Assembly (NCBI GenBank): GCA_024682655.1
Contig: JAIKYZ010000129.1
Location: 1 to 55,955, forward strand
DNA length: 55,955 nucleotides
Source: Treponema sp.
Lineage (GTDB): Bacteria > Spirochaetota > Spirochaetia > Treponematales > Treponemataceae
Direction: 5' to 3'
The notes beneath the pieces are model-generated. The model had not been told where the DNA came from. It was given only the letters and a program-made list of their open reading frames with translations, and ran no database searches. Position numbers and translations under genes: made by a program. Position 1 is the stretch's first letter; every line of letters starts with the position of its first letter. Below are positions 45,350 through 53,446 of this stretch, one piece after another.

Positions 45350-47713
45350 ATGAAATTAACTAGAAAAAAACTGATACTTTTGGGTGTCAGTTCATTTTTC
45401 TTAATTTTGATTCTCTCTTTTGCGATTCATTTGATTTATATGAATCGTAGGGGAGATATTTTTAAAGGCATAGAATTTTCAAAATCTTATTCAGATAGAA
45501 ATGGAAAACTTCTGCAGGTCTTTTTAACTCAAGACGATAAATATAGAATCTACCGTCCAATTCAGGATTTCCCTCCACAATTTATAGAAGCTCTTTTACT
45601 ACAGGAAGATAAATTTTTTTACAGCCATCACGGGGTAAATATTGCTTCTGTTTTTAGAGCCGGCTGGGAAACTTACATAAAAAAATCCCGAAGAATTGGC
45701 GCTTCTACAATTACAATGCAGGTTGCCAAATTAAAATATAATCTTTACACAAAAAATATTCCGGGAAAATTAAAACAGATTCGTAAAGCAATTTATCTTG
45801 AAATGTGTTTTTCAAAAGATCAGATTCTAGAAGCCTATGTAAATCTTGCTCCCTGCGGTGGAAATATTGAAGGTTTTGAAACTGCTGCCTGGTATTACTT
45901 TAACAAGGATATCAGAAACCTAAACCTTTCGGATAATATTATGCTTTGTGTTCTGCCTCAAAATCCAATCAAAAGAGCTCCAACTCCAAAGCGAACCCCA
46001 AGTGAATTAATTCAGGCAAGAAAAGTCTTATTTGCTTCCTGGCTGGAAAAACATCCCGAAGATGCAGATAAAGAAGTTTTTATGGATATGCAGATGTCTA
46101 CTTATTGTAAATTTCCAAACGAAGCCAGACATTTTACAGAAATGTTGAATATCTATAAGGACCAGCAGTTTGAAAAATCAAAAAAGACTCTTAAAACTAG
46201 TCTTGATTTAGATGTTCAGCACAAGTGCGAAGAGATTTTCAAAAAATATATAAATCAAAATAAACACTTTGGTGTTAAAAATGGGGCTGTTCTTCTTTTA
46301 GATTGGAAGACTATGGAAGTAATTGCCAATATTGGTTCTGCAGATTATTACAATAATGAAATTGAAGGTCAGGTTAATCTTACTACTTCAAAGCGTTCTC
46401 CTGGTTCCACTCTAAAACCTTTTATTTACGCACTCGCTTTAGACCAGGGAATAATTCATTACAGCTCTATGCTAAAAGATACTCCTCAAACTTTTAATGA
46501 ATATACTCCAGATAATTATGGAAGTATTTTTAAAGGCCCTGTCCACGCCTGGTTTGCCCTGGCCGATTCCAGAAACATCCCCGCTATCACTCTGAACAGA
46601 GATATTAAAAAGTACGATTTATATGATTTTATGCAGGATTCTGGCGTTGGAGGAATGAAAGAAAAGGATTATTACGGACTTTCCATTGTTTTAGGAACCT
46701 GTGAAGTTACAATGCTTGAACTTGTAAAAATGTATGGAACTCTGGCAAATAAAGGCTTTCAGTATGATATAAATTTTACCCCTCAAATTCGCAGGGGAGA
46801 AGGTAAAAAACTTTTATCGGAAGAAAGTTCTTTTATTGTAAGAAAAATGCTGGAAGCAAATACTCCTCCATATCAGACAAAACCTCAGGAAATTAAAGAT
46901 ATTCCGGTGGCCTATAAAACAGGAACTTCAATTGGATTTAAAGATTGCTGGTCAGTTGGAATTTTTGACCGCTACATTTGTGCCGTCTGGATTGGAAATT
47001 TCAGTGGAGAAGGAAATAATTCCTTTATTGGAAGACAAATGGCCGCTCCACTTTTATTTAATCTTGCCTATTCAATTTTGTCCGATATTCCAGAAAAAGA
47101 AAGGCTTAAGAGAGAAATGCATCCTCCAAAGTGTAAACAAGTTTTAGTTTGTTCTGTTAGCGGGGGACTTCCAAACGAAGATTGTCCTTGTACAGAATGG
47201 GCCTGGTTTATTCCCGGAGTTTCTCCAATAGATAAATGTAAGATTCACCGTAAAATAAATGTTGATACAAGAACAGGATATCGTACAGATATGACGCCGG
47301 AAGAGGCCCCTTATGTTAAATCTATGGTCAGGGAATTTTGGCCGAGTGATTTACAGCAGCTTTTTGAACAGGCAGGACTTCCAAGAATGCAGCCGCCTGA
47401 TTATCCACCCCAGGAATTTAGAATGGATTTTAGAAAACTGGGTTATCCTCCAGAAATACTTTCTCCAATGTCAGGAACAGATTATATTTTCCGCCTGAAG
47501 GACCGCTCAAAAAATAAAATTATGCTGTGTGCAACTGGCGACGCAGATACCTCAGAGTTAATGTGGTTTGAAGGAGCAAATTTTATAGGTCGTACAAAAC
47601 CAGGCGAAAGTATGGAGTGGGAACCCCAGCCAGGAAATTACGAAATTGTAGTAACCGATCAAAAGGGGCGGTCAGATAATGTTTGGGTTTCTATAAAAGG
47701 AACAAGTGAATAA
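45350..47713 (+). CDS. pbpC: Penicillin-binding protein 1C (glycosyltransferase/transpeptidase)
   Basis: One N-terminal membrane anchor (LILLGVSSFFLILILSFAIHL) precedes a GT51 glycosyltransferase domain with LQEDKFFYSHHGVN (catalytic E86) and GASTITMQVAK. The transpeptidase domain has SPGSTLKPF (active S353, K356), the SxN motif in ADSRNIPA and the KTG box in YKTGTS (K523). A C-terminal beta domain typical of PBP1C ends the protein and has a Cys-rich loop (VCSVSGGLPNEDCPC). The start is ATG 45350; the TTG at 45347 is rejected. No strong ribosome site is seen, so coupling to the upstream A2M gene is likely. Confidence 0.94.
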   Translation: MKLTRKKLILLGVSSFFLILILSFAIHLIYMNRRGDIFKGIEFSKSYSDRNGKLLQVFLTQDDKYRIYRPIQDFPPQFIEALLLQEDKFFYSHHGVNIASVFRAGWETYIKKSRRIGASTITMQVAKLKYNLYTKNIPGKLKQIRKAIYLEMCFSKDQILEAYVNLAPCGGNIEGFETAAWYYFNKDIRNLNLSDNIMLCVLPQNPIKRAPTPKRTPSELIQARKVLFASWLEKHPEDADKEVFMDMQMSTYCKFPNEARHFTEMLNIYKDQQFEKSKKTLKTSLDLDVQHKCEEIFKKYINQNKHFGVKNGAVLLLDWKTMEVIANIGSADYYNNEIEGQVNLTTSKRSPGSTLKPFIYALALDQGIIHYSSMLKDTPQTFNEYTPDNYGSIFKGPVHAWFALADSRNIPAITLNRDIKKYDLYDFMQDSGVGGMKEKDYYGLSIVLGTCEVTMLELVKMYGTLANKGFQYDINFTPQIRRGEGKKLLSEESSFIVRKMLEANTPPYQTKPQEIKDIPVAYKTGTSIGFKDCWSVGIFDRYICAVWIGNFSGEGNNSFIGRQMAAPLLFNLAYSILSDIPEKERLKREMHPPKCKQVLVCSVSGGLPNEDCPCTEWAWFIPGVSPIDKCKIHRKINVDTRTGYRTDMTPEEAPYVKSMVREFWPSDLQQLFEQAGLPRMQPPDYPPQEFRMDFRKLGYPPEILSPMSGTDYIFRLKDRSKNKIMLCATGDADTSELMWFEGANFIGRTKPGESMEWEPQPGNYEIVVTDQKGRSDNVWVSIKGTSE

Positions 47714-47760
47714 AAGCCAGGCTGGGGTATTAACCCAAGGCCTTAGGTTAAAAAAAATTA

Positions 47761-47793
47761 CCCCCGGGAATTAAATCTGCCGGGGGATTTTTA
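47761..47793. terminator. Bidirectional terminator between pbpC and the NifX-like gene
   Basis: CCCCCGG (47761-47767) pairs with CCGGGGG (47780-47786), followed by ATTTTTATTT on the plus strand; the minus strand continues into a T-run after the same stem. It can end both convergent transcripts. Confidence 0.82.
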
Positions 47794-47794
47794 T

Positions 47795-48160
47795 TTAGTC
47801 GTGATGATGTTCGTGGTGATCTGAGTGGTCACATTTTGCATCGGGATTTCCTTCAAGTTTTCCCTGAGCAAAAAGTTCTGCGGCCTGGTCAGCTTTACCT
47901 GTAACGCCAGGAATCTGTTTGATGCCTGCTGCGTTTATTGCATCAATAGCACCCTGTCCACGATTTCCTAAGATTAAAACTTCAACTCCAAGACTTTTAA
48001 GATAGGGTGGTAAATCATGATGACCATATCCGCCGTTATCAATTACCTGTGAGCTTTTAACTGCTCCATTTTCTATTTCATAAATCTTAAAATTTTGAGT
48101 TTTTCCAAAATGCTGAAAGATGTTTCCAGTTAATAAATCATAAGTTGCTGCTATTTTCAT
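47795..48160 (-). CDS. NifX/NifB C-terminal-like (dinitrogenase iron-molybdenum cofactor) protein
   Basis: The start is ATG 48160, after GGAGGCAAAT. The domain (MKIAATYDLLTGNIFQHFGKT, FKIYEI, LPPYLKSLGVEVLILGNRGQGAIDAINAAGI) is that of Nitro_FeMo-Co proteins, small metal-cluster carriers. The last 15 residues are almost all His, Asp and Lys (CDHSDHHEHHHD), suggesting metal binding. No nif, vnf or anf gene is near, so it is probably one of the common non-nitrogenase members used for metal cluster handling in anaerobes. Confidence 0.86.
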   Translation of the reverse strand: MKIAATYDLLTGNIFQHFGKTQNFKIYEIENGAVKSSQVIDNGGYGHHDLPPYLKSLGVEVLILGNRGQGAIDAINAAGIKQIPGVTGKADQAAELFAQGKLEGNPDAKCDHSDHHEHHHD

Positions 48161-48270
48161 ATTTGCCTCCATCTATAATAAATATACAAAAAATCTTTGA
48201 TTTCACAAAGAAGATTATTGTTTTAATTAAAACTTTTTCAAAAAAATCTGTTTTTTAACATTTTTTTTAC

Positions 48271-48285
48271 TATAATATTAATATG
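48271..48285 (+). promoter_or_regulatory. -10 box abutting the ATG of the PARG-like gene, predicted leaderless
   Basis: TATAAT at 48271-48276 ends 6 nt before the ATG at 48283. No Shine-Dalgarno is present, and the -35 region is T-rich without a clear match. Confidence 0.45.
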
Positions 48286-49089
48286 AACAAAAATTTAGAA
48301 ATCATATTCCAGGATACCCAAAAATTTTATACAAGTAATGAATATTTACTTGAGGCCGGAAAAAAATCAAAAGAAAATCAAAAATGTTATAAGGCCGGAG
48401 AAAAAATTGATTGCGATAAAAATAGATTTGAAGCAGAAGGTAAAATCATAATTTCCACTAAAAGAACTTTCGAGGCGGCAGAAAATTATTCAAAAGAGGG
48501 GAAAAAGGTAGCGGTTTTAAACTTTGCAAACGCTTTTAATCCTGGCGGGGGAGTTCTTTATGGCTCCAGGGCCCAGGAAGAAAGTCTCTGCCGTATTTCA
48601 AATCTTTATGATTGTATTACTGATCCCCAAATGATTAAGGAATTTTACACTCCTCATAGAAATAGTCTGGATGATTTAGCAAATGATGATGCTATTTACA
48701 GTCCTGATATCATTGTTTTTAAAAGTGATGTAAGCCTTCCTAATATGAGACCCCAGGAAGAATGGTTTAAGGCTGATGTTATTACTTGTGCGGCTCCTTG
48801 CATTGACTTCAACGAAAAGAATGTAACGGTAAGACAGTTAGTAGATTTGCATGAATCCAGGGCCAGACAAATTTTAAATATTGCTCTTGTCAATAAAATC
48901 GATGTCTTAATTTTAGGCGCCTTTGGCTGCGGTGCTTTTAGAAATCCTCCCGAAATTGTTGCAAAAGTTTATAAGGCAGTATTAAAAGAATATCTCCATT
49001 CTTTTGAAATTATTGAGTTTGCAATTTATTGTCCTGACAAGCAGGCTAGGAATTTTAGCGTTTTTAACAATATTTTTGCAGAAAATTAA
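48283..49089 (+). CDS. PARG-like protein, TIGR02452 family (microbial poly(ADP-ribose) glycohydrolase fold)
   Basis: The signature GGG-x7-QEE is visible as GGGVLYGSRAQEE: G88 to G90, then Q98, E99, E100, with the glutamates being the catalytic pair of bacterial-type PARGs. FNPGGG-type entry (NAFNPGG) and VLILGAFGCGAFRNPP complete the macro-like fold. The 268-residue length is normal for the family. Its likely reaction is removal of ADP-ribose from proteins or cleavage of poly(ADP-ribose). No ADP-ribosyltransferase is recognised in the window. The gene is divergent from the NifX-like gene. Confidence 0.86.
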   Translation: MNKNLEIIFQDTQKFYTSNEYLLEAGKKSKENQKCYKAGEKIDCDKNRFEAEGKIIISTKRTFEAAENYSKEGKKVAVLNFANAFNPGGGVLYGSRAQEESLCRISNLYDCITDPQMIKEFYTPHRNSLDDLANDDAIYSPDIIVFKSDVSLPNMRPQEEWFKADVITCAAPCIDFNEKNVTVRQLVDLHESRARQILNIALVNKIDVLILGAFGCGAFRNPPEIVAKVYKAVLKEYLHSFEIIEFAIYCPDKQARNFSVFNNIFAEN

Positions 49090-49172
49090 AAATAAAATTT
49101 ACCAGTATCGTTCAATGACACATCTACTATTTATAATTAAAGATGTCATTTTATCTATACGGAGGTGAATTT

Positions 49173-49457
49173 ATGGTAACTGCAATTATTATCTTTCTTA
49201 TGATTATTTTTCTGATAAATAACAAACTCAAAATGGAAGATATAGAAAATGAGGAAATTAATGCAGAGATCCGTCACAGGGAACTTATGGATTCATTGGA
49301 GCAGAAGGAAAAAGCCCGCAAGAAATCCAGAAGTGTAAATAAAGCAAGTCGTATAAGAAGAGTAACAGACTCCTCTGGCAATATTCTATATGAAGAAGTT
49401 ATTGTCCAGGGAGACTATGATGATTTTGATGATGAGGATGACGACTATTACGATTAA
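49173..49457 (+). CDS. Small membrane protein with acidic C-terminal tail
   Basis: The start is ATG 49173 with GGAGGTGAATTT upstream; the in-frame ATG at 49143 lacks a site. The 94 residues have one N-terminal membrane segment (VTAIIIFLMIIFLINN), a charged helical stretch, a conserved-looking RIRRVTDSSGNILYEE patch, and an Asp/Glu/Tyr tail (DDFDDEDDDYYD). I do not recognise the family. The excellent ribosome site and codon use support a real gene. Confidence 0.65.
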   Translation: MVTAIIIFLMIIFLINNKLKMEDIENEEINAEIRHRELMDSLEQKEKARKKSRSVNKASRIRRVTDSSGNILYEEVIVQGDYDDFDDEDDDYYD

Positions 49458-49462
49458 TTTTT

Positions 49463-50200
49463 CTATTTTCTTAGGGAATCTTTTACTTTCTGACTTTCTA
49501 TAAACTGGAAAGTGATGGTATCCAAATCTTTTAGATAAGGTTTTATCTGGTCTAAAAGAGGCTGACCTTCAATTGTCCAGGTGTTAGAAAAATGCTTTTT
49601 TATGTAACGCTGAACCCTTTTTTCTTTAAGCATAACATACTCAATATCCAGGCCTTCAAAAAAATGACGGAAGGGGTAGGTGTAATCATCTGATTTTGCA
49701 ACCAGTAACTGGCGAACATATCCCTTATTTTTGCATTTAAAAAGTGCCCTTGGATCAAAAGAAATTAAGATTACATTTTTCTTGTCTTTTATACATTCAA
49801 GCTCTTCTAATACTTTTTTAGCCAGAGGAGTCCAGTTTCTTCGGTAAACTTTTAATTCAACTACCATTGGAACTCTTTCATTTACAAAATCAAGAACTTC
49901 TTTAAGGCTTGGAATAATTTCGCCGTCTAATAATCGGTAATTTTCTCTGATCTGGTCAAAAGTAAGGTCTTCAATTATACCTTCTTTTCCTGTCATTCTT
50001 TTTGTGTCAGAATCATGAAAAACTACTAATTTTCCATCTTTTGTAAGGTGGACATCAAATTCCAGGGCCATATTGTGATCAATTGCATTTTGAAAAGCCT
50101 TTAATCCGTTTTCGCTGAATTCCTGATTGTGATATCCCCTGTGACAAATACCATTTAAAAACAGGGGATTAATTTTTTCTATAATTTTATCTTTTGACAT
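49463..50200 (-). CDS. Glycerophosphodiester phosphodiesterase (GDPD)
   Basis: The GDPD motif is CHRGYHNQEFSENG (H20, R21, E30), then LEFDVHLTKDGKLVVFHD (E47, D49, H62). These residues bind the metal and hydrolyse glycerophosphodiesters to glycerol-3-phosphate and an alcohol. Without a signal peptide it is cytoplasmic, so it is UgpQ-like and not GlpQ-like. GGAGATGATTAATA precedes the ATG. The gene begins 2 bp after the MFS gene, so the two are cotranscribed and the carrier may import the enzyme's substrate. Confidence 0.92.
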   Translation of the reverse strand: MSKDKIIEKINPLFLNGICHRGYHNQEFSENGLKAFQNAIDHNMALEFDVHLTKDGKLVVFHDSDTKRMTGKEGIIEDLTFDQIRENYRLLDGEIIPSLKEVLDFVNERVPMVVELKVYRRNWTPLAKKVLEELECIKDKKNVILISFDPRALFKCKNKGYVRQLLVAKSDDYTYPFRHFFEGLDIEYVMLKEKRVQRYIKKHFSNTWTIEGQPLLDQIKPYLKDLDTITFQFIESQKVKDSLRK

Positions 50201-50202
50201 TA

Positions 50203-51645
50203 TTAATCATCTCCACTAAAGGCTTCTAAACCTTTTGTGATTTTAACTTTATCGACTTTAACATTGTTAATAAAGAAGAAAATTGTAAATGATACTATAA
50301 GACAAATTAAAGCATAAACAGGAAGATATCCAAAGTTTAAGTTTGGATGCATAAGTAAAAGTCCCAGAGCTATTGGAGTGATTGTTTGTGCGGCCATAGA
50401 AGAAGCATAATAATATCCTGTGAATTTACCAATTTTATCAGAAGAACAAAGTTCTACTACCATTGGGAAAGAATTTACGTGAACTAAAGACATTCCAAGT
50501 CCTTTTACAAACCAGATTATCCAGATTGAAAGAGGGAAGTTTCCAGAACCAGCAGCACCTTTTAATACTGTAAAGGTAAGAAGGGCCCATACTAAGTAAG
50601 ATAAAAGTGAAAGCCCAAGACCAGAAATTACTGTCCATTTTCTACCGATTTTGGCAGCAATTAAACCACCAAGAGCAAAACCAAGAACTGAACCAAGTCC
50701 ACCAATAATTGTATTAATCATATTTGAAGAAGAAGAGGCGGCCAGGTAATAAATAGTGTAGTTACCCATAAAAGTTCCAATTCCGTTGTCTGCCATAAAC
50801 CAGAAAAATTCTGCAATCAAAATAAAAATAAGCATACGGCGGTTTGCAGGACTTAAGGCCTTATTTTCTTCTACCTTGTCGGCAACTTCGGCCATACTTT
50901 CGCCAATTGCCATTTCTTCTTTTACTTCTTCTGCAATTTTATTTTCATCAATCTTAAAAAACAAAACCAGGGCAGAAATTACCATCAGGACTGAGGCGAT
51001 TAAAAAAGGTGCTTCGATTGCCCAGATATTATTGTACTGCCAGCTATTTTCTGAACCTGCTTTAGTTCCAAGATAGCGGCTTAAAACAAAGAAAATTCCA
51101 AGAACAGTAGCACAGGCCCCACCAACATACCCCATAATGTTGATAATTCCATTTGCCTTACTTCTTAAAGGTTTTGGAGTCATATCCGGCATAAGGGCTA
51201 CGGCAGGATTTCTGTACATCATCATAAAACAAACTGTAATTGCCATAACAATAACAGTTCCAATTAATTTATTGTGATGAAAAAGTACCGGAATAAAGGG
51301 AAATGCTACAGCAGAAACAAAAGTTCCCACCAGAATATAAGGCATTCTTTTTCCGATTTTTGTATGAGTTCTATCAGATAATTTTCCAAAGATAGGAAGT
51401 AAAATCAAAGCGGCCAGGTTATCCAAAGCCATCATAATTCCAACCAGATATTGAACTTGATCTGTGTGATTAAAACGGTCCTGACCATAAAAAGTTTTGC
51501 CAAAAAGTTCTGTTAAGAAAGTTGGACACCAGGCATCATAAACCTGCCAGAGTAATAAAATACCAAAAAAGGCAAAGCCTATAATAAAAGTTCTTTTTAC
51601 ATTTAATTTTAAATTTGCAGTTTTTTTAATTTCTTCAGTGCTCAT
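50203..51645 (-). CDS. MFS transporter, GPH/SLC45-like
   Basis: A 12-segment MFS carrier of 480 residues with a long central loop rich in Glu. GKLSDRTHTKIGKRMPYILVG is the conserved cytoplasmic loop of the glycoside-pentoside-hexuronide and sucrose/maltose-type branch, and MYRNPAVALMPDMTP is also characteristic. Substrate could be a sugar, glycoside or, given its partner, a glycerophosphodiester. TTGAGGTTATT precedes the ATG. It is the first gene of the pair with GDPD. Confidence 0.85.
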   Translation of the reverse strand: MSTEEIKKTANLKLNVKRTFIIGFAFFGILLLWQVYDAWCPTFLTELFGKTFYGQDRFNHTDQVQYLVGIMMALDNLAALILLPIFGKLSDRTHTKIGKRMPYILVGTFVSAVAFPFIPVLFHHNKLIGTVIVMAITVCFMMMYRNPAVALMPDMTPKPLRSKANGIINIMGYVGGACATVLGIFFVLSRYLGTKAGSENSWQYNNIWAIEAPFLIASVLMVISALVLFFKIDENKIAEEVKEEMAIGESMAEVADKVEENKALSPANRRMLIFILIAEFFWFMADNGIGTFMGNYTIYYLAASSSSNMINTIIGGLGSVLGFALGGLIAAKIGRKWTVISGLGLSLLSYLVWALLTFTVLKGAAGSGNFPLSIWIIWFVKGLGMSLVHVNSFPMVVELCSSDKIGKFTGYYYASSMAAQTITPIALGLLLMHPNLNFGYLPVYALICLIVSFTIFFFINNVKVDKVKITKGLEAFSGDD

Positions 51646-51814
51646 AATAACCTCAATATTTTTAATACTATAATAATAGCATGGAAATTAGATTTTAATT
51701 AAAGAAAGGTTAAATAAAAGTAAAGTTTTTGGCCAGGAAATAAAAATATTTCAGAAATCTTATTTAGCCCTGTTGATTATTATTGATAATTTCTGTAAGT
51801 TAAAGGTACTGCAA

Positions 51815-51853
51815 AGAGGCAGAACTGTTTTTTCAGTTCTGCCTCTTTTTTTA
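51815..51853 (+). terminator. Strong hairpin-T-run in the leader of the AGCS symporter
   Basis: AGAGGCAGAACTG (51815-51827) pairs perfectly with CAGTTCTGCCTCT (51834-51846) across a six-T loop, followed by a T-run. No plus-strand gene lies upstream, so it is most likely an attenuator of the gene starting at 51880, or the end of a short RNA. Confidence 0.75.
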
Positions 51854-51879
51854 TTCTCACTCTTTTTCAGGGGGCTCAT

Positions 51880-53367
51880 ATGATAGAGACAATTACAAAA
51901 ATTAATTCTTCGGTAAATGGGGTTGTTTGGGGAACTTTTGGTATTGCACTTTTGTTTATAGCGGGACTTTTAATGACTCTTGTAAACAAAGGATTTCAAT
52001 TCACTCATTTTGGACATTGGATAAAAAAGACAATCGGTGCGATTTTTAAAGATAAAAAAATTACGGCTCATACCGGTAAAGAAAACAAAGCAATTTCTCA
52101 ATTTCAGAGTTTATGTACCGCTCTTGCAGCAACAATTGGGACAGGAAATATAGTTGGAGTTGCCACCGCAATCATTTTAGGTGGACCAGGAGCAATTTTC
52201 TGGATGTGGATTATGGCAATTTTTGGCATGATGACAAATTATTCCGAGAACGTACTTGGAATTTATTTCCGTAGAAAGGGTGCAAATGGAGAATGGCATG
52301 GTGGAGCAATGTATTACCTTAAGGACGGTCTTGGCGGTTACAAAGGAATGAAGTCTCTTGGTCGTATTCTTGCTGTTTTATTCAGCTTTTTCTGTTTGAT
52401 TGCCAGTTTTGGAATTGGAAATATGAGTCAGGTAAATTCAATTGCCGGAAATATGGAAGTTGCATTTAATATTCCAACCTGGGTAAGCGGAATTGGACTT
52501 GTAATTATTGCATCAATTGTAATTTTAGGTGGACTAAAAAGAGTTGCCGCAGTTACAGAAAAATTAGTTCCTTTTATGGCAATTATTTATATCATTGGAG
52601 CACTTGTAATTTTCTTTACACATATAACTTCTGTTCCAGTAGTATTTGCTTCAATTTTCAAGGGGGCATTTGCCGCAAAATCAGCTGCCGGTGGAGTAGT
52701 GGGTTACGGTTTACAAAAAGCAATCACCTGGGGATTTAAGCGTGGAGCATTTTCTAACGAAGCAGGACTTGGTTCTTCGGTTATGGTTCACTCATCATCA
52801 AATGTAAAAGAACCGGTTCAGCAGGGAATGTGGGGTATTTTTGAAGTTTTTGCAGACACAATTATTGTTTGTACTTTGACAGCCTTTGCAATTCTTTCTA
52901 CAGGAGTTGTAGATTTAGAAACAGGACATATGATTTCTCAGAATGCAGGTTCTGGATTGGTAGGAGAAGCCTTTGCTACAGTTTTTGGTGGGTTTGGACC
53001 TAAATTTATTGCAATTGCCATATTACTCTTTGCTTTTTCTACAGTACTTGGATGGAGTCATTATGGAGCAACAGCATGGCAGTACCTTTTTGGAGAAAAA
53101 ACACAAATCATTTATAAGATTGTTTTTGTAGTAATGATTTTCTTTGGTTCTACAATGAGTCTTTCCCTTGCCTGGGATTTATCTGATACATTCAACGGTT
53201 TAATGATGATTCCAAACTTGATTGGTGTAATTTCATTAAGTCCATTAGTCGCAAAAATCACAAAGAATTATATTGACCGCGAAATTCACAAAAAAGATAT
53301 AGAACCAATGATTTCTCATTTTTCGGAATATCAAGAAAGTAAAGAAGATAGTGGGGAAGCAGTGTAA
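51880..53367 (+). CDS. Sodium:alanine/glycine symporter, AGCS family
   Basis: The 495-residue protein has about 11 membrane segments and the AGCS signatures LAATIGTGNIVGVATAI, GGPGAIFWMWIMAIFGM and FKRGAFSNEAGLGSS. Members carry alanine, glycine or glutamine with Na+. It is a single gene with a 24-nt gap after the attenuator-like hairpin; CAGGGGGCTCAT forms the ribosome site region. Substrate is not resolvable, though sensing of an amino acid by the leader would fit. Confidence 0.93.
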   Translation: MIETITKINSSVNGVVWGTFGIALLFIAGLLMTLVNKGFQFTHFGHWIKKTIGAIFKDKKITAHTGKENKAISQFQSLCTALAATIGTGNIVGVATAIILGGPGAIFWMWIMAIFGMMTNYSENVLGIYFRRKGANGEWHGGAMYYLKDGLGGYKGMKSLGRILAVLFSFFCLIASFGIGNMSQVNSIAGNMEVAFNIPTWVSGIGLVIIASIVILGGLKRVAAVTEKLVPFMAIIYIIGALVIFFTHITSVPVVFASIFKGAFAAKSAAGGVVGYGLQKAITWGFKRGAFSNEAGLGSSVMVHSSSNVKEPVQQGMWGIFEVFADTIIVCTLTAFAILSTGVVDLETGHMISQNAGSGLVGEAFATVFGGFGPKFIAIAILLFAFSTVLGWSHYGATAWQYLFGEKTQIIYKIVFVVMIFFGSTMSLSLAWDLSDTFNGLMMIPNLIGVISLSPLVAKITKNYIDREIHKKDIEPMISHFSEYQESKEDSGEAV

Positions 53368-53373
53368 AGAATT

Positions 53374-53433
53374 ATTTGTGAGTGGATTTATTCTGTTTAT
53401 TCTGATTTAGCAGAAAAGTTTCCACTCACAAAT
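53374..53433. terminator. Bidirectional hairpin between the AGCS and GH5 genes
   Basis: ATTTGTGAGTGGA (53374-53386) pairs perfectly with TCCACTCACAAAT (53421-53433) across a 34-nt loop, between convergent genes. There is no long T-run, so efficiency is uncertain. Confidence 0.55.
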
Positions 53434-53446
53434 GAAAGTTTGCTAT

